Assembly (NCBI RefSeq): GCF_004764705.1
Contig: NZ_SHLX01000018.1
Span: 62,001-126,000 of the forward strand
Reading direction: 5' to 3'
DNA: 64,000 nt
From: Paenibacillus cymbidii
Lineage (GTDB): Bacteria > Bacillota > Bacilli > Paenibacillales > NBRC-103111
Within the stretch, counting starts at the first letter, position 1; each line of letters opens with the position of its first letter. Positions 24,376 to 33,187 of the stretch are shown one piece after another. The notes beneath the pieces are model-generated. The model worked only from the letters and a program-made list of their open reading frames with translations. It did no database searches and was not told the DNA's origin. The translations under genes and the position numbers were made by a program.

Positions 24376-26049
24376 TTATCGTGTTAATCCCGACCTTAAC
24401 GGATTCGACGCGGCCCCCTCCCAATCCCTGCTTAGACTATTCATGCTGCCGACTTGTATACCTTCGCCGACCTCCGCAGCAAACAAGCGAACATAAGAAA
24501 TGCCGTCCCCTTGCTCGAGCTGCGGGAGCGTATTGGCGAATACGCCGTTCACGCTAACCGCTGCGTTCCCATAGGTACAATCCCATTCTATCCGCAGCTC
24601 CGCCCATTCGTCTGCCGGCAATTGGCCTCTTTCCAGAAGCACATACGGCCCTTCGTTGGCATATTGCACCGCAAGACGGCCATCGGCTTCAATCTTCAGG
24701 CGGAATAATCCCCCCTCCCGATTGTGCGGCAGCAGGAACGATTCTCCCAAACTCACATAAGTTCCGCCAAATGGAGTCCGATTTATTTTAACATGGAGAG
24801 TAAGCTCCCCCTTCCCCGCGATCGGAAAGTTCCACGTAGCCCCGGCCGGTTTCCCTGCATCTACCTTCGCAATACGCAGCGCATTGGCTTCGGCGGACAG
24901 CGCAATCACTTCGACTCCCTCATTCGTTACGGCCAAGTCATGCATATGGTCGGCAAAATGCGTTTGCGCTTCCGGTTCGACCACCCATTCGGGCCTAATA
25001 CGCACCGCCTTAAAAACAAGCGTGCCCATAAAATTGGCCAAATTGACGTCGTAATAACCGACAAGCACGCTTCCATCCGGCAGCTCGGTCATCCAGGGAT
25101 AACAAAACAGCTGCTTCACGTCATGCTCGCGCTTCATTCCGACAATTTGGCGATACCCGCGCCAGGTTCCGTCATCTCCGCAGATCGCCGCAACAAGCGA
25201 TTGCCTCGCATAGCTGATGCCATGATGAATCGGCTCCCCCTTGCCATGATTCCAGCACATCAGAATACGGCCGTCGCGCAGACGAAGCAGGCCTGCCGGC
25301 GAATTCGAAGAAACGAAAGACGTTTGCTGCATGTCGCTCCAGCTTTCGCCCCCGTCAACAGAGAACGATTCATACAGCCTGCCGGTCTGCGTACGAATGA
25401 CCATCCATATACGGCCGTCCGGCAGCTCGACCGTTACCGGTTCGACGGCACCCGATTCACTGTGGCCTCCCCCGTTATCCAGCACAAGATCGCTCGTGGA
25501 GTGTTTCCAGGTTTGACCATGATCGTCGGAAAAAATAGCCGTGCTGGTAAAACAGCCGGTTTGGCGTCTGGTCAAATAAGAGAACGACATCACGATCCGC
25601 CCGCTTCCCAGCACCGTCACATTATTGATCGACCCCGTATAGGAGTGGCCGTAATCGATTTGTTGCGGTTCCGACCACGTGTTTCCTTGATCCGCGGAGC
25701 GAATCCCCCACATTTCCACGATTCGGTCCACATAGGGAACGTGCTTATCCCAGTTGCGATAGACACAATAAATTTGATGCAGCTGGCCGATCGTATCCGC
25801 GAACAAAGCATAAGGAAGCGCCACCGCCCCGATGCCGGGATGGGAAGCGATCATTCGCGGCTCCCCCCAGGTATCTCCGTTGTCGAACGAAAGACGGCTA
25901 TACAAATGCTGCGGAACCGAAGTATTATTCCAGTCGCTGTGCTCGCGGCCTTCGGCATAAATGGAAAGGATCGTTCCATCCTCGAGGGTGATGAACGGGC
26001 CGATTTTTCCCGATACGTTAATGCTCTGCGGGGCTTGCATAGTAGACAT
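24376..26049 (-). CDS. Sialidase/BNR-repeat family protein
   Basis: A 557-residue six-bladed-propeller protein. At least four Asp boxes (SxDxGxTW) are visible: SFDNGDTWGEP, SADQGNTWSEP, SDDHGQTWKHS and SVDGGESWSD. The C-terminal ~150 residues look like a LamG/concanavalin-like beta domain (GGTYVSLGESFLLPHN). ATG 26049 has GGAGAG seven bases upstream; upstream in-frame sequence lacks family features. There is no signal peptide, so it may process internalised glycans. Whether sialic acid is the substrate is not certain; many such proteins in Paenibacillaceae act on other glycosides. It forms a unit with the SDR downstream. Confidence 0.85.
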   Translation of the reverse strand: MSTMQAPQSINVSGKIGPFITLEDGTILSIYAEGREHSDWNNTSVPQHLYSRLSFDNGDTWGEPRMIASHPGIGAVALPYALFADTIGQLHQIYCVYRNWDKHVPYVDRIVEMWGIRSADQGNTWSEPQQIDYGHSYTGSINNVTVLGSGRIVMSFSYLTRRQTGCFTSTAIFSDDHGQTWKHSTSDLVLDNGGGHSESGAVEPVTVELPDGRIWMVIRTQTGRLYESFSVDGGESWSDMQQTSFVSSNSPAGLLRLRDGRILMCWNHGKGEPIHHGISYARQSLVAAICGDDGTWRGYRQIVGMKREHDVKQLFCYPWMTELPDGSVLVGYYDVNLANFMGTLVFKAVRIRPEWVVEPEAQTHFADHMHDLAVTNEGVEVIALSAEANALRIAKVDAGKPAGATWNFPIAGKGELTLHVKINRTPFGGTYVSLGESFLLPHNREGGLFRLKIEADGRLAVQYANEGPYVLLERGQLPADEWAELRIEWDCTYGNAAVSVNGVFANTLPQLEQGDGISYVRLFAAEVGEGIQVGSMNSLSRDWEGAASNPLRSGLTR

Positions 26050-26424
26050 CGTAGTCTCTCCTTTTATCCTTTGATGGAACCCGTCGATGCGTTCTCCTTC
26101 TATCAACCTGTACGGCCGATACCTGTATTCTAGCCTTGAGCCGTTTCCGCAAACAGGCCCGACTTTTGCCTTTTGGGCCCCGATCATGATGTCGCGAAGC
26201 CTTTTTGCCCATGTCAAAATCGAGGCCTCCCTTCGACCTTATCGATTCTGCCGCATCAGGGGCTCCAGCATGGTGAATTCCCTGGCTCGAATCCAAGGCT
26301 ACCTTTCTCGACGGCGGGTAGATTCAACAATATTGGAGAATAATCCTTATAAGTGGCAAGAGACAGCGGCGATAAAAAGGAGTATATTGGACTCATACCC
26401 ATGGATGCACAGGAGGATACTTCA

Positions 26425-27177
26425 ATGAAACTAAAAGGAAAATCAGCTATTGTTACAGGGGCCGGAGCCGGTATGGGCAAAGCGATAGCGATGCTGTTCG
26501 CAGCGGAAGGCGCTAAGGTCGCGGCGTCCGATATTGACCAACAAGCATTGGATGCCGTGGTGGCGGAAATTCAATCCGCCGGAGGGACTGCAACCGGGGT
26601 TCTTGCGGATGTAGCTAATGAAGCGGACGTCCGGCATCTGGTAGATACAACCGTTAAGTTATACGGATCGGTTGATGTGCTAGTCAACAATGCAGGCATT
26701 ATGGACAATTTCATTCCGGCAGGAGAGGTTTCCAATGAACAATGGGAACGTGTTCTCGGCATCAATCTCAATGGTCCATTCTACGCCTCGCGCGCCGCGC
26801 TTCAAGTCATGCTGAAACAAGGCAAGGGGGTCATTGTCAATAACGCCTCCATCGGCGGTCTCTTCGGAGCCAGAGGCGGCGCTTCTTATGTCGTATCCAA
26901 GCACGGCCTGATCGGCTTGACGAAAAACATCGCGGCAACTTATGGACCTAAGGGAATACGCGCGAATGCGATCGCTCCGGGCGGCGTGAACACGAATATT
27001 GGAGCCACCATCACCGCGCCCCATCCGCTCGGACTCGAGGCGATCGGCCGATCGGGACAAGGGCCGATGGGTGAACCGGACCAAATCGCTCGGGTAGCCT
27101 TGTTCCTGGCCTCTGACGATTCCAGCTTCGTCAATGGAGCCACAGTGACAGCGGATGGCGGTTGGACGGCGCATTAA
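26425..27177 (+). CDS. Classical SDR oxidoreductase
   Basis: A 250-residue classical SDR. It has TGAGAGMGKAI (cofactor motif TGxxxGxG), NNAG, the Ser in NNASIGG and the catalytic Tyr-x3-Lys in YVVSKHGL. AGGAGG lies nine bases before ATG 26425; the in-frame ATGs upstream (26353, 26401) lack ribosome sites. Cytoplasmic NAD(P)-dependent alcohol or ketone dehydrogenase; substrate unknown. The metal ATPase gene follows by 49 bp on the same strand. Confidence 0.9.
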   Translation: MKLKGKSAIVTGAGAGMGKAIAMLFAAEGAKVAASDIDQQALDAVVAEIQSAGGTATGVLADVANEADVRHLVDTTVKLYGSVDVLVNNAGIMDNFIPAGEVSNEQWERVLGINLNGPFYASRAALQVMLKQGKGVIVNNASIGGLFGARGGASYVVSKHGLIGLTKNIAATYGPKGIRANAIAPGGVNTNIGATITAPHPLGLEAIGRSGQGPMGEPDQIARVALFLASDDSSFVNGATVTADGGWTAH

Positions 27178-27226
27178 ATTTCTTTTGGGGATACTCCCGA
27201 ACGAACGCAAAGCTGCTTACTAGAGG

Positions 27227-29104
27227 ATGAGGAGGTATCCGGTAGCCTTGAACTTTGTCAGACAGCATATATTGATCATCGCTGCCCTGTTAAGCGGATT
27301 GTTGATCGGCATCGGCTGGCTGCTGCCAGAAGATCGATCCGTTGGCTTCTTCTTGCTCGCATATCTGATTGGCGGTTATGCCCCTGGCAAAGAGGGCCTT
27401 CTGCAGCTGATCAAGAAACGGCAGCTCACCGTGAATTTGCTGATGATTCTGGCTGCGACGGGAGCCGTAATCATCGGTTATTGGAACGAAGGCGCGGTGC
27501 TCATCTTTATTTTCGCCTTAAGCGGCGCGCTCGAGAGCTATGCGATGGACAAGAGCCGCCGGGAAATTACTGCGCTCATGAAACTGCAGCCGGAGGAAGC
27601 CTACTTAATTGAAGCGGATGGATCGGAACGATTGGTTGCCATTCGAACCTTGCTTCCCGATCAAGTGATCAGCGTCAGGCCCGGGGAGCATATCCCGGTC
27701 GACGGCGAGATTATACAGGGGCAAACCTCGATTGATGAATCGTTATTAACCGGAGAACCTGTGCCAGTCGAAAAAGGTCCGGGCGCCTCTGTCTACGCCG
27801 GCACCGTCAACGGAGCAAGCCTGCTGCGAGTAAGGGTATTGAGCAAAAGCGAAAACAACAAGGTACAGAACATTATCCGCATGGTTCAATCCGCGCAAGA
27901 GCTGAAACCGGCCAATCAGCTGTTTATCGAGAAAATTGAAGCCCCGTACGTAAAAACCGTATTGCTGCTGGTAAGTGTGATGATGGTGCTTCCCCATTAC
28001 GTCGTCGGCTGGTCATGGACAGAGACGGTTTATCGGGCGCTTGTGTTGCTTGTTGTGGCCTCCCCTTGCGCTTTAGTGGCCTCCACGATGCCTGCCGTGT
28101 TGTCTGCCATTTCCAACAGTGCTCGACATGGGGTGCTGTTCAAGGGCGGCATGCATCTGGAAACCATCGGGCAGCTCTCGGTGCTGGCTCTGGACAAGAC
28201 AGGAACCATTACCGAAGGAAAGCCGATCGTAACCGATTTCATCCCGCGCCGCGAGAACGAACGCATGTATGTTCTGCACGCGGCAGGTTCAATAGAGGAT
28301 GCATCTACACACCCCTTGGCAGGAGCTATCACAACATATGCGTTAGAACACGGGTGCCTTTTCGAAAGTCCGGAAGCGTTGGAGAATGTAGCTGGACAAG
28401 GCGTGTCCGCAGTGGTCGGGAATCAAACATGGCGAATCGGCAAGCTGCAGTTTGTCGGAGAAGCGGCTGGTGCCCTATTCCACCATGGGATCGCTCAGAA
28501 GCTAAAGAACGAGGGAAAATCGCTCGTCTTTGCAGCTGACGAGTCGGGCATTGCCGGGATATTCGCGCTGAAGGATACCATTCGCGGCGAATCTGTGATG
28601 GCGATCGCTGCGCTCAAAGCTGCGGGCATTCGCACAGTCATGATTTCCGGGGACAATGAAGGAACGGCTAAGCTTGTCGCCGAGGAGGCGGGCTTGAATG
28701 ATTATGTCGCCGAATGCTTGCCGGAAGACAAAGTAAATTACATACGGAAATTGACAGACCAGTATGGCAGCGTAGGTATGGTCGGGGATGGAATCAATGA
28801 TGCCCCGGCGCTGGCTACAGCTTCCATCGGGATCACAATGGGCGCGGGGAGCGGGGCTGCGATTGAAACGGGCGATGTCATTCTGGTCAAAAACGATTTG
28901 TCGCAAATCGTAAAAACCATTCAGCTCTCTCGCAAGATGCGCCGAATTATTAAACAGAATGTCTTTTTCTCCGTCGGCGTTATTCTTGCGCTGATTGCCG
29001 CCAACCTGCTGCAGATCATTACACTGCCGCTCGGCGTAATCGGACACGAGGGAAGCACGATTCTGGTTATTCTCAATGGATTGCGATTGCTTAAGTACCG
29101 CTAA
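27227..29104 (+). CDS. P1B-4-type metal-efflux ATPase (PfeT/ZosA-like)
   Basis: A 625-residue P-type ATPase. Phosphorylation motif is DKTGTITEGKP (Asp323), the actuator loop LLTGEPVPVEK, the hinge GMVGDGINDAPAL. The metal-site motif in the sixth segment is Ser-Pro-Cys (SPCALVAST), the mark of the P1B-4 class, which in Bacillus (PfeT, formerly ZosA) exports ferrous iron; other members move Co or Zn. No N-terminal HMA domain is present, consistent with the class. ATG 27227 is followed by AGGAGG, so a TTG at 27248 could be the real start. I saw no Fur/PerR-like box just upstream; it may be read from the SDR promoter. Confidence 0.9.
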   Translation: MRRYPVALNFVRQHILIIAALLSGLLIGIGWLLPEDRSVGFFLLAYLIGGYAPGKEGLLQLIKKRQLTVNLLMILAATGAVIIGYWNEGAVLIFIFALSGALESYAMDKSRREITALMKLQPEEAYLIEADGSERLVAIRTLLPDQVISVRPGEHIPVDGEIIQGQTSIDESLLTGEPVPVEKGPGASVYAGTVNGASLLRVRVLSKSENNKVQNIIRMVQSAQELKPANQLFIEKIEAPYVKTVLLLVSVMMVLPHYVVGWSWTETVYRALVLLVVASPCALVASTMPAVLSAISNSARHGVLFKGGMHLETIGQLSVLALDKTGTITEGKPIVTDFIPRRENERMYVLHAAGSIEDASTHPLAGAITTYALEHGCLFESPEALENVAGQGVSAVVGNQTWRIGKLQFVGEAAGALFHHGIAQKLKNEGKSLVFAADESGIAGIFALKDTIRGESVMAIAALKAAGIRTVMISGDNEGTAKLVAEEAGLNDYVAECLPEDKVNYIRKLTDQYGSVGMVGDGINDAPALATASIGITMGAGSGAAIETGDVILVKNDLSQIVKTIQLSRKMRRIIKQNVFFSVGVILALIAANLLQIITLPLGVIGHEGSTILVILNGLRLLKYR

Positions 29105-29117
29105 CCGAAACGGGCTT

Positions 29118-29392
29118 ATGAATCATCAAAACCAACGATACGCACAAAATGATCAAATTCCCGTTATACTCGCTACATTTTTGGAACTGTCACAAAAACA
29201 AACGGATATTGTCGTGTATACGCCGCGATTTGAGGGGATGGATTCCGGCGATAACGGGAATGAACATTTCCTCGTCTTCGGGGCGGGCAATGGGGATATG
29301 CTGGCCATGTGAACGCAAAGCAATTACGAGGGAGCCAAGGATCATCGGATTATGCTCGCGCGAAGCGTCGACGGCGGGCAGACATGGGGCGC
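29118..29392 (+). pseudogene. Sialidase-family gene remnant
   Basis: From ATG 29118 one frame reads through NEHFLVF and GDMLAM, then TGA (29310-29312) where relatives have Trp, then TQSNYEGAKDHRIMLARS and an Asp box SVDGGQTWG before TGA at 29390. Together this is the N-terminal blade of a BNR/sialidase-type protein with one nonsense change, truncated at the arsR promoter. The remnant is not closely similar to the intact sialidase at 24376. It suggests a deletion or insertion joined the arsR unit to a decayed glycosidase. Confidence 0.6.
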
Positions 29393-29444
29393 TTGACATT
29401 TCATTCAACACCGGTTATATTCAACCATATGGTTGAATATAACC
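29393..29444 (+). promoter_or_regulatory. arsR-type promoter and 32-bp palindromic operator
   Basis: -35 TTGACA (29393-29398), 17-bp spacer, -10 TATATT (29416-29421). A perfect 32-bp palindrome covers 29413-29444 (left half GGTTATATTCAACCAT), spanning the -10 and the start codon, whose A is at the centre. Predicted start of RNA is within a base or two of the ATG at 29429. Confidence 0.8.
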
Positions 29445-29755
29445 TTCACCTCGACGATTTGTTCGGTTCGCTTGCCAATTCAGTTCGCAGAGATATCCTG
29501 CAGCGACTGATTCATACGCAGCTTACCATCAGCCAACTCGCCGAACATTACGAAATGTCGTTCGCCGCCGTCGCCAAGCACCTGAACGTATTAGCCAAGG
29601 CACAATTGATTGTCAAACGCCGCAAAGGAAAGGAGCAAATCGTCAGTATCGCACCGGAGGCTATCCAGCATGCGAGCCACTATCTGGCTCAATTCGAGGA
29701 ACTATGGAACTACCGCTTCAATGAACTGGACAAAATTTTGCAGGAGGATGATTAA
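29429..29755 (+). CDS. ArsR-family transcriptional regulator
   Basis: A 108-residue ArsR/SmtB-like winged HTH: LANSVRRDILQRL, then TISQLAEHYEMSFAAVAKHLNVL and the wing RRKGKEQIV. It lacks the cysteine metal-site motif in the recognition helix, like the group paired with SRPBCC proteins. The AUG 29429 has no SD and lies at the predicted transcription start, so the mRNA is probably leaderless. The SRPBCC gene follows by 2 bp. Autorepression through the palindrome is likely. Confidence 0.9.
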   Translation: MVEYNLHLDDLFGSLANSVRRDILQRLIHTQLTISQLAEHYEMSFAAVAKHLNVLAKAQLIVKRRKGKEQIVSIAPEAIQHASHYLAQFEELWNYRFNELDKILQEDD

Positions 29756-29757
29756 TC

Positions 29758-30231
29758 ATGTACAAAGCCAAAGTCACTGCCGAACCCGGCACGCAAAACA
29801 TAGTCGTTGAACGTCTGTTCGACGCCCCTCGCGCCAAAGTATTTGCCGCCATGACCGAGAAGAACAAGCTGGAACGTTGGTGGACAGGCCCGGGCTACAC
29901 CAACCGCGTCGAGCACCTTGACGTGCGCGACGGAGGTTCCTGGCGGTTTGTCCAACTCGGACCGAACGGCGAACAATTCGGCTTCCATGGGAGCTTCCAT
30001 ATGGTTTCGCCCGAAATGACGATCCAAACCTTCGAATTCGAAGGTCTTGGGGAACGCGGCCACGTCTCTCTGCAGAAATCGGAGTTGATCGAGATCGAAC
30101 CGGGCGTCACCAAGCTGATTGCGACCTCGGCTTTTTTGAGTGTGGCGGACCGGGACGGCATGATTCAAAGCGGCATGGAGAAAGGCATGCAGCAAACGTA
30201 TAACGCGCTGGATGAAGTATTGAAAGATTAA
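29758..30231 (+). CDS. SRPBCC/AHSA1-type protein
   Basis: A 157-residue START-like protein with the AHSA1 pattern: VERLFDAPRAKVFAAMTEKNKLERWWTGP (here shown in part: LERWWTGPG) and a late GMEKGMQQTYNALDE motif. The fold is a helix-grip cavity for hydrophobic ligands. An AGGAGG site lies in the end of arsR, two bases upstream of its stop region, so the two are translationally linked. ArsR-SRPBCC pairs are common; the ligand is unknown. Confidence 0.9.
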   Translation: MYKAKVTAEPGTQNIVVERLFDAPRAKVFAAMTEKNKLERWWTGPGYTNRVEHLDVRDGGSWRFVQLGPNGEQFGFHGSFHMVSPEMTIQTFEFEGLGERGHVSLQKSELIEIEPGVTKLIATSAFLSVADRDGMIQSGMEKGMQQTYNALDEVLKD

Positions 30232-30262
30232 TTGGGGGCGCCCCCTTCCCCCGACCTGATCA

Positions 30263-31126
30263 TTAGCCCGAGCCCGGAAACAGCGACAGCTTATATTCCT
30301 TTCGGTAGATTTCATCCACTCGGGCCAGCACTTCGGCTCCTTGCTCCGCGAACTTCAATGGGGACGGTTTGCCTTTCGTCAGATAGCTGCCGCTTGAAAC
30401 GCTGTCTTGTCGACCAAGCGCCGCATCGTAAAGCAAACCAGCCCCTTTTGACGGGGCGGGAAAGAGCAGCTTCATCACAGGTCGCAGGAGGAAAGGCAAG
30501 CCCGCCCGATTTTTCGGGTTAATCGTGTTATTGCCGCCCGGATCGACGCTGAGGACAGTGATTCCGTCTTGAGCGAATAATGGCGGCCCCGCCTCCTGCG
30601 TCCATAACGACAACGCGAGCTTAGTAGCGGCATAAGGCCCGAACAACTTGCGAAAGGAATCCGGCCGCTCCAACGTACGGGAATTAAAATGATTGAGGCC
30701 GGCGAACGCATTCGTAGACGTGTTGACGACCTTCCGGTGCTCCCCCCGCTCCAGCAGTCCTTTCAGCTCCATCATAATCAGGTACGGCGCGACCGTCTGC
30801 AGCTCATAATGGAGCTCGCGTCCTTGCGGAGAATACCGGATCTCGGGTAGGCTTCCACCGGCGTTGTTGAACATCAGATCGAGGCGGGATTCTTGTGCAA
30901 GAATGAGCTCGAGCGCTTGTTTCAATTGCCGAAAATCGGCCAAATCCGCCCGATATTCCCGCAGCCTCCGTTCCCTTGCCGCCACTTGAAGAATCGGATC
31001 TTCCGCAGGAAACGCCGATCGATTCAGACCGACGACCTGCCAATTCTCGCTTAACAGCCTGCGCGTCAACGCCAAACCGATCCCGCTGCCTGCACCCGTA
31101 ATCAAAGCTGTCTTGGTCCCATTCAT
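30263..31126 (-). CDS. SDR oxidoreductase controlled by divergent MerR
   Basis: A 287-residue SDR. TGAGSGIGLAL binds the cofactor; NNAGG and the Ser-x-Asn of VVNTSTNAF follow; the active-site Tyr-x3-Lys is in YAATKLAL. Length and C-terminal extension resemble retinol-dehydrogenase-like SDRs. GGGAGG precedes the ATG. Its promoter is a mirror copy of the merR promoter at 31214, with the same 19-bp spacer, so the MerR protein at 31280 very probably activates it. Confidence 0.9.
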   Translation of the reverse strand: MNGTKTALITGAGSGIGLALTRRLLSENWQVVGLNRSAFPAEDPILQVAARERRLREYRADLADFRQLKQALELILAQESRLDLMFNNAGGSLPEIRYSPQGRELHYELQTVAPYLIMMELKGLLERGEHRKVVNTSTNAFAGLNHFNSRTLERPDSFRKLFGPYAATKLALSLWTQEAGPPLFAQDGITVLSVDPGGNNTINPKNRAGLPFLLRPVMKLLFPAPSKGAGLLYDAALGRQDSVSSGSYLTKGKPSPLKFAEQGAEVLARVDEIYRKEYKLSLFPGSG

Positions 31127-31165
31127 CTTTCTCGTCCTCCCGTCGATTTACATTGCCTCAGCCAT

Positions 31166-31196
31166 AGTCTACAAGTTGGAGTCGACTTCAAGTCAA
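31166..31196 (-). promoter_or_regulatory. MerR-type promoter of the SDR gene
   Basis: Minus strand: -35 TTGACT (31196-31191), 19-bp spacer containing a dyad around TCGA, -10 TAGACT (31171-31166). The over-long spacer is the mark of MerR-activated promoters. Confidence 0.8.
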
Positions 31197-31213
31197 TGGC
31201 CAACTTGCATGAG

Positions 31214-31244
31214 TTGACTTGGAGTTGACTCCAACTTGTATACT
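31214..31244 (+). promoter_or_regulatory. MerR-type promoter of merR
   Basis: -35 TTGACT (31214-31219), 19-bp spacer with dyad TTGGAGT-TG-ACTCCAA overlapping it, -10 TATACT (31239-31244). Nearly the same as the divergent copy. Confidence 0.8.
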
Positions 31245-31279
31245 GGAGACAACAGGACCGATGGGAGGAATCGTGGACC

Positions 31280-31702
31280 ATGAACGAAGAACAGACCTAT
31301 ACGATCAAAGAGGCTTCCGAACAAACCGGACTTCCCGCGGATACCCTTCGATACTATGAGAAAATCGGTTTACTGCCTCATGCAGAGCGGAAGCCGAACA
31401 GCCATCGCCTGTATCGTGCCGAGGATCTGGAGACGATGCGGATGATCGCCTGCTATAAGAAAACCGGCCTTTCTCTGGAAAGTATGAAGCCCTTTCTTAC
31501 CCTCCGGCGGGATGAACTGATTTCCGATTACCCGGAGTTGGTCGCGCTGGCGGAAGAGCACAAACACCACATCGAGCAGCAAATTGCTTCTCTGCAGCAA
31601 ATTGTCGTCTTCCTGGAGATGCGGCTGTTGCAGGCTCGGACCTTTCCGGAATCGGGGAGCTGCACCTTGGCGGAACCGGTTAAAGGTCGGCCGCGTGCGT
31701 AA
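31280..31702 (+). CDS. MerR-family transcriptional regulator
   Basis: A 140-residue MerR protein: HTH TIKEASEQTGLPADTLRYYEK, then IGLLPHAERKPN (HTH shown here only as the end LPADTLRYYEK), ACYKKTGLSLESMK and a C-terminal coiled coil. No metal-binding cysteine pair of the usual spacing is present. A GGGAGG site precedes the ATG. Two divergent 19-bp-spacer promoters identify its targets as itself and the SDR at 30263. It may sense aldehydes or electrophiles, as related MerR-oxidoreductase pairs do; that is inference. Confidence 0.92.
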   Translation: MNEEQTYTIKEASEQTGLPADTLRYYEKIGLLPHAERKPNSHRLYRAEDLETMRMIACYKKTGLSLESMKPFLTLRRDELISDYPELVALAEEHKHHIEQQIASLQQIVVFLEMRLLQARTFPESGSCTLAEPVKGRPRA

Positions 31703-31827
31703 GAGCTTTGTAGGGATTGGGCGATTGGCTGTCGAGTCGCCGCGGAATGCGCCATGCTGCCGCGGCGGCGTTCGGCTGCGCCAGTTTGGGCTTGCTCCGG
31801 CGTCCTTATTTTCCGGCATTCGCCGGG

Positions 31828-32127
31828 CTATGTAAATAGATCCGGTTCCCTGCTTCGGCAGATCAGTGCAATCACCAGTTCGGCACCATCGCGAACCCCT
31901 TTCATATACGCCTCTTCTGCCTCCTGCCCGCTGGTCGTGCTCATTTCCTCTTCCCATAGCAGCAAATCGCCCTTCAACGCATCATCCGCCTGCCGCATGA
32001 TTCGCTCCGTCCTCGCTTGCACTTTCTCTCGCAACATCTTCAATCGAACCTCATCCAACGCCAGCAGCGATTGCCGATCAAATCTTGCCCGCAGCGCCTC
32101 CCTCACCCATTCCGGAAAATCGCTCAT
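31828..32127 (-). CDS. Small hypothetical helical protein
   Basis: A 99-residue charged, helical protein I do not recognise (WVREALRARFDRQSLLALDE at the start, EEAYMKGVRDGAELVIAL late). No membrane segment or signal. GGGGAGG lies about nine bases before the ATG, and codon use looks native. It is followed by nothing on the same strand. A coiled-coil or adaptor role is possible but unproven. Confidence 0.55.
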   Translation of the reverse strand: MSDFPEWVREALRARFDRQSLLALDEVRLKMLREKVQARTERIMRQADDALKGDLLLWEEEMSTTSGQEAEEAYMKGVRDGAELVIALICRSREPDLFT

Positions 32128-32222
32128 CCTCTTGCCCCTCCCCGTTAACCCGATTTGATGAAAATTGGAAGGATGTGCTCCTCAATACTAAATAAATAAA
32201 ATATCAACTCAAGGAAATAATA

Positions 32223-32236
32223 TTACTTATAAGTAA
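32223..32236. promoter_or_regulatory. Palindrome upstream of the XRE gene
   Basis: TTACTTATAAGTAA is a perfect 14-bp palindrome 83-96 bp upstream of the XRE gene, in an AT-rich leader. Candidate operator of that regulator. Confidence 0.45.
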
Positions 32237-32318
32237 AATTATCAACGGAATTTTATATGTTTACTCCTGTCATCATTTTAATTGCTTCCCTACGCTTGTT
32301 AAGAAGGGGGACTGGGAC

Positions 32319-32681
32319 ATGGCCTCAAATTTTTCGAAGTTGATCGGGGATCGCATTCGGAACCTGCGAAAAGCGAAGGGATTTACACAAGAAGCCTTAG
32401 CTGAAAAAGCAGGCATTCATTATAGCTATATTTCCGGCATCGAACATGCGGAGCGCAACATCTCCTTGGAGACGTTAGAAAAAATTATTGTCGCTCTGGA
32501 CATCGCTCCCATTGAAATATTCCAGTTTCACGAATTGGAATTTGAAAATGGCCGAACGACCAGGAAAGATGCGTTGGATGCGATTAACTCTCTACTCGCA
32601 GAGCGTACAGAGTCGGAGCTCCTAACTCTTCTGCGCGTGATGAAGGAAATCGTAGCCGCGGTAGACGCGGCGAAGAGGTAA
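32319..32681 (+). CDS. XRE-family HTH regulator
   Basis: A 120-residue protein with an N-terminal XRE HTH (residues 8-64): DRIRNLRKAKGFTQEALAEK, then GIHYSYISGIEHAERNISLE and LDIAPIEIFQ. This is like SinR-type and restriction-controller (C) proteins. The C-terminal 45 residues are helical and may dimerise. A GGGGG-rich ribosome site precedes the ATG. No restriction-modification genes are next to it; it begins the AT-rich island, whose genes it may control. Confidence 0.9.
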   Translation: MASNFSKLIGDRIRNLRKAKGFTQEALAEKAGIHYSYISGIEHAERNISLETLEKIIVALDIAPIEIFQFHELEFENGRTTRKDALDAINSLLAERTESELLTLLRVMKEIVAAVDAAKR

Positions 32682-33187
32682 CTCGAGGTAAAAAAGCTTT
32701 TTTTTCAGTTCTTAAACAATATTGAATTCCACTTTTATTGCATGGCTGTGTATGTTTTATACTCATCATGTTATTTGGGCCTGTATGTCGCGACGCGAAG
32801 ATTTCGGCTACTTGTAATATACTTCCACCTATCATCGTAAAGGCGGAATTTCGTGCGCCGCGACGCTCCGATTCCGCCCCATTTGTGATACTGACCTGAC
32901 TTCAATGTTATGCGAAAAAATTACGACAAACGGACAAGCTCCTCCGGAATCATTGGGGCTTGCCCGTTTGTTTTTGCTTTTCAATCTCTCTAATCATAAA
33001 TACGATCTCCATAATTGTATATAGATCATGATGCCCGAAGTCGGGAAACCTCTGCTCTTCATGCATTCCGACTGGTTTATGGTGCATGTGGCCAGGCTCG
33101 GCTACGGTTTGATGCAGCTTTTGATCATGTGGTTCGTTATGCCACTTACTTACTCTGGGTAGACAGTCTTATCCAATGACATCTAAT
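32682..33187. other. 506-bp non-coding region
   Basis: No convincing gene. It holds the terminator at 32926-32975. A short open stretch ending in DWFMVHVARLGYGLMQLLIM (about 33056-33162) reads like a membrane-protein fragment but lacks a ribosome site and is too short to assign. Confidence 0.55.
32926..32980 (+). terminator. Long-stem terminator
   Basis: ACAAACGGACAAGC and GCTTGCCCGTTTGT pair (one mismatch) around a ~22-base loop, followed by TTTTT. Probably ends the XRE transcript. Confidence 0.7.

Noticed and set aside
29413..29444. Palindrome as terminator of the upstream ATPase
   Set aside because: It overlaps a consensus -10 and the start codon and lacks a T tract; operator is the better reading.
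32926..32975. Possible inverted repeat of a mobile element
   Set aside because: It has a T tract directly after the second arm, which fits a terminator better.
33030..33162. Short ORF ending in a membrane-like peptide
   Set aside because: No ribosome site, under 50 residues and no family recognised; kept only as a note.
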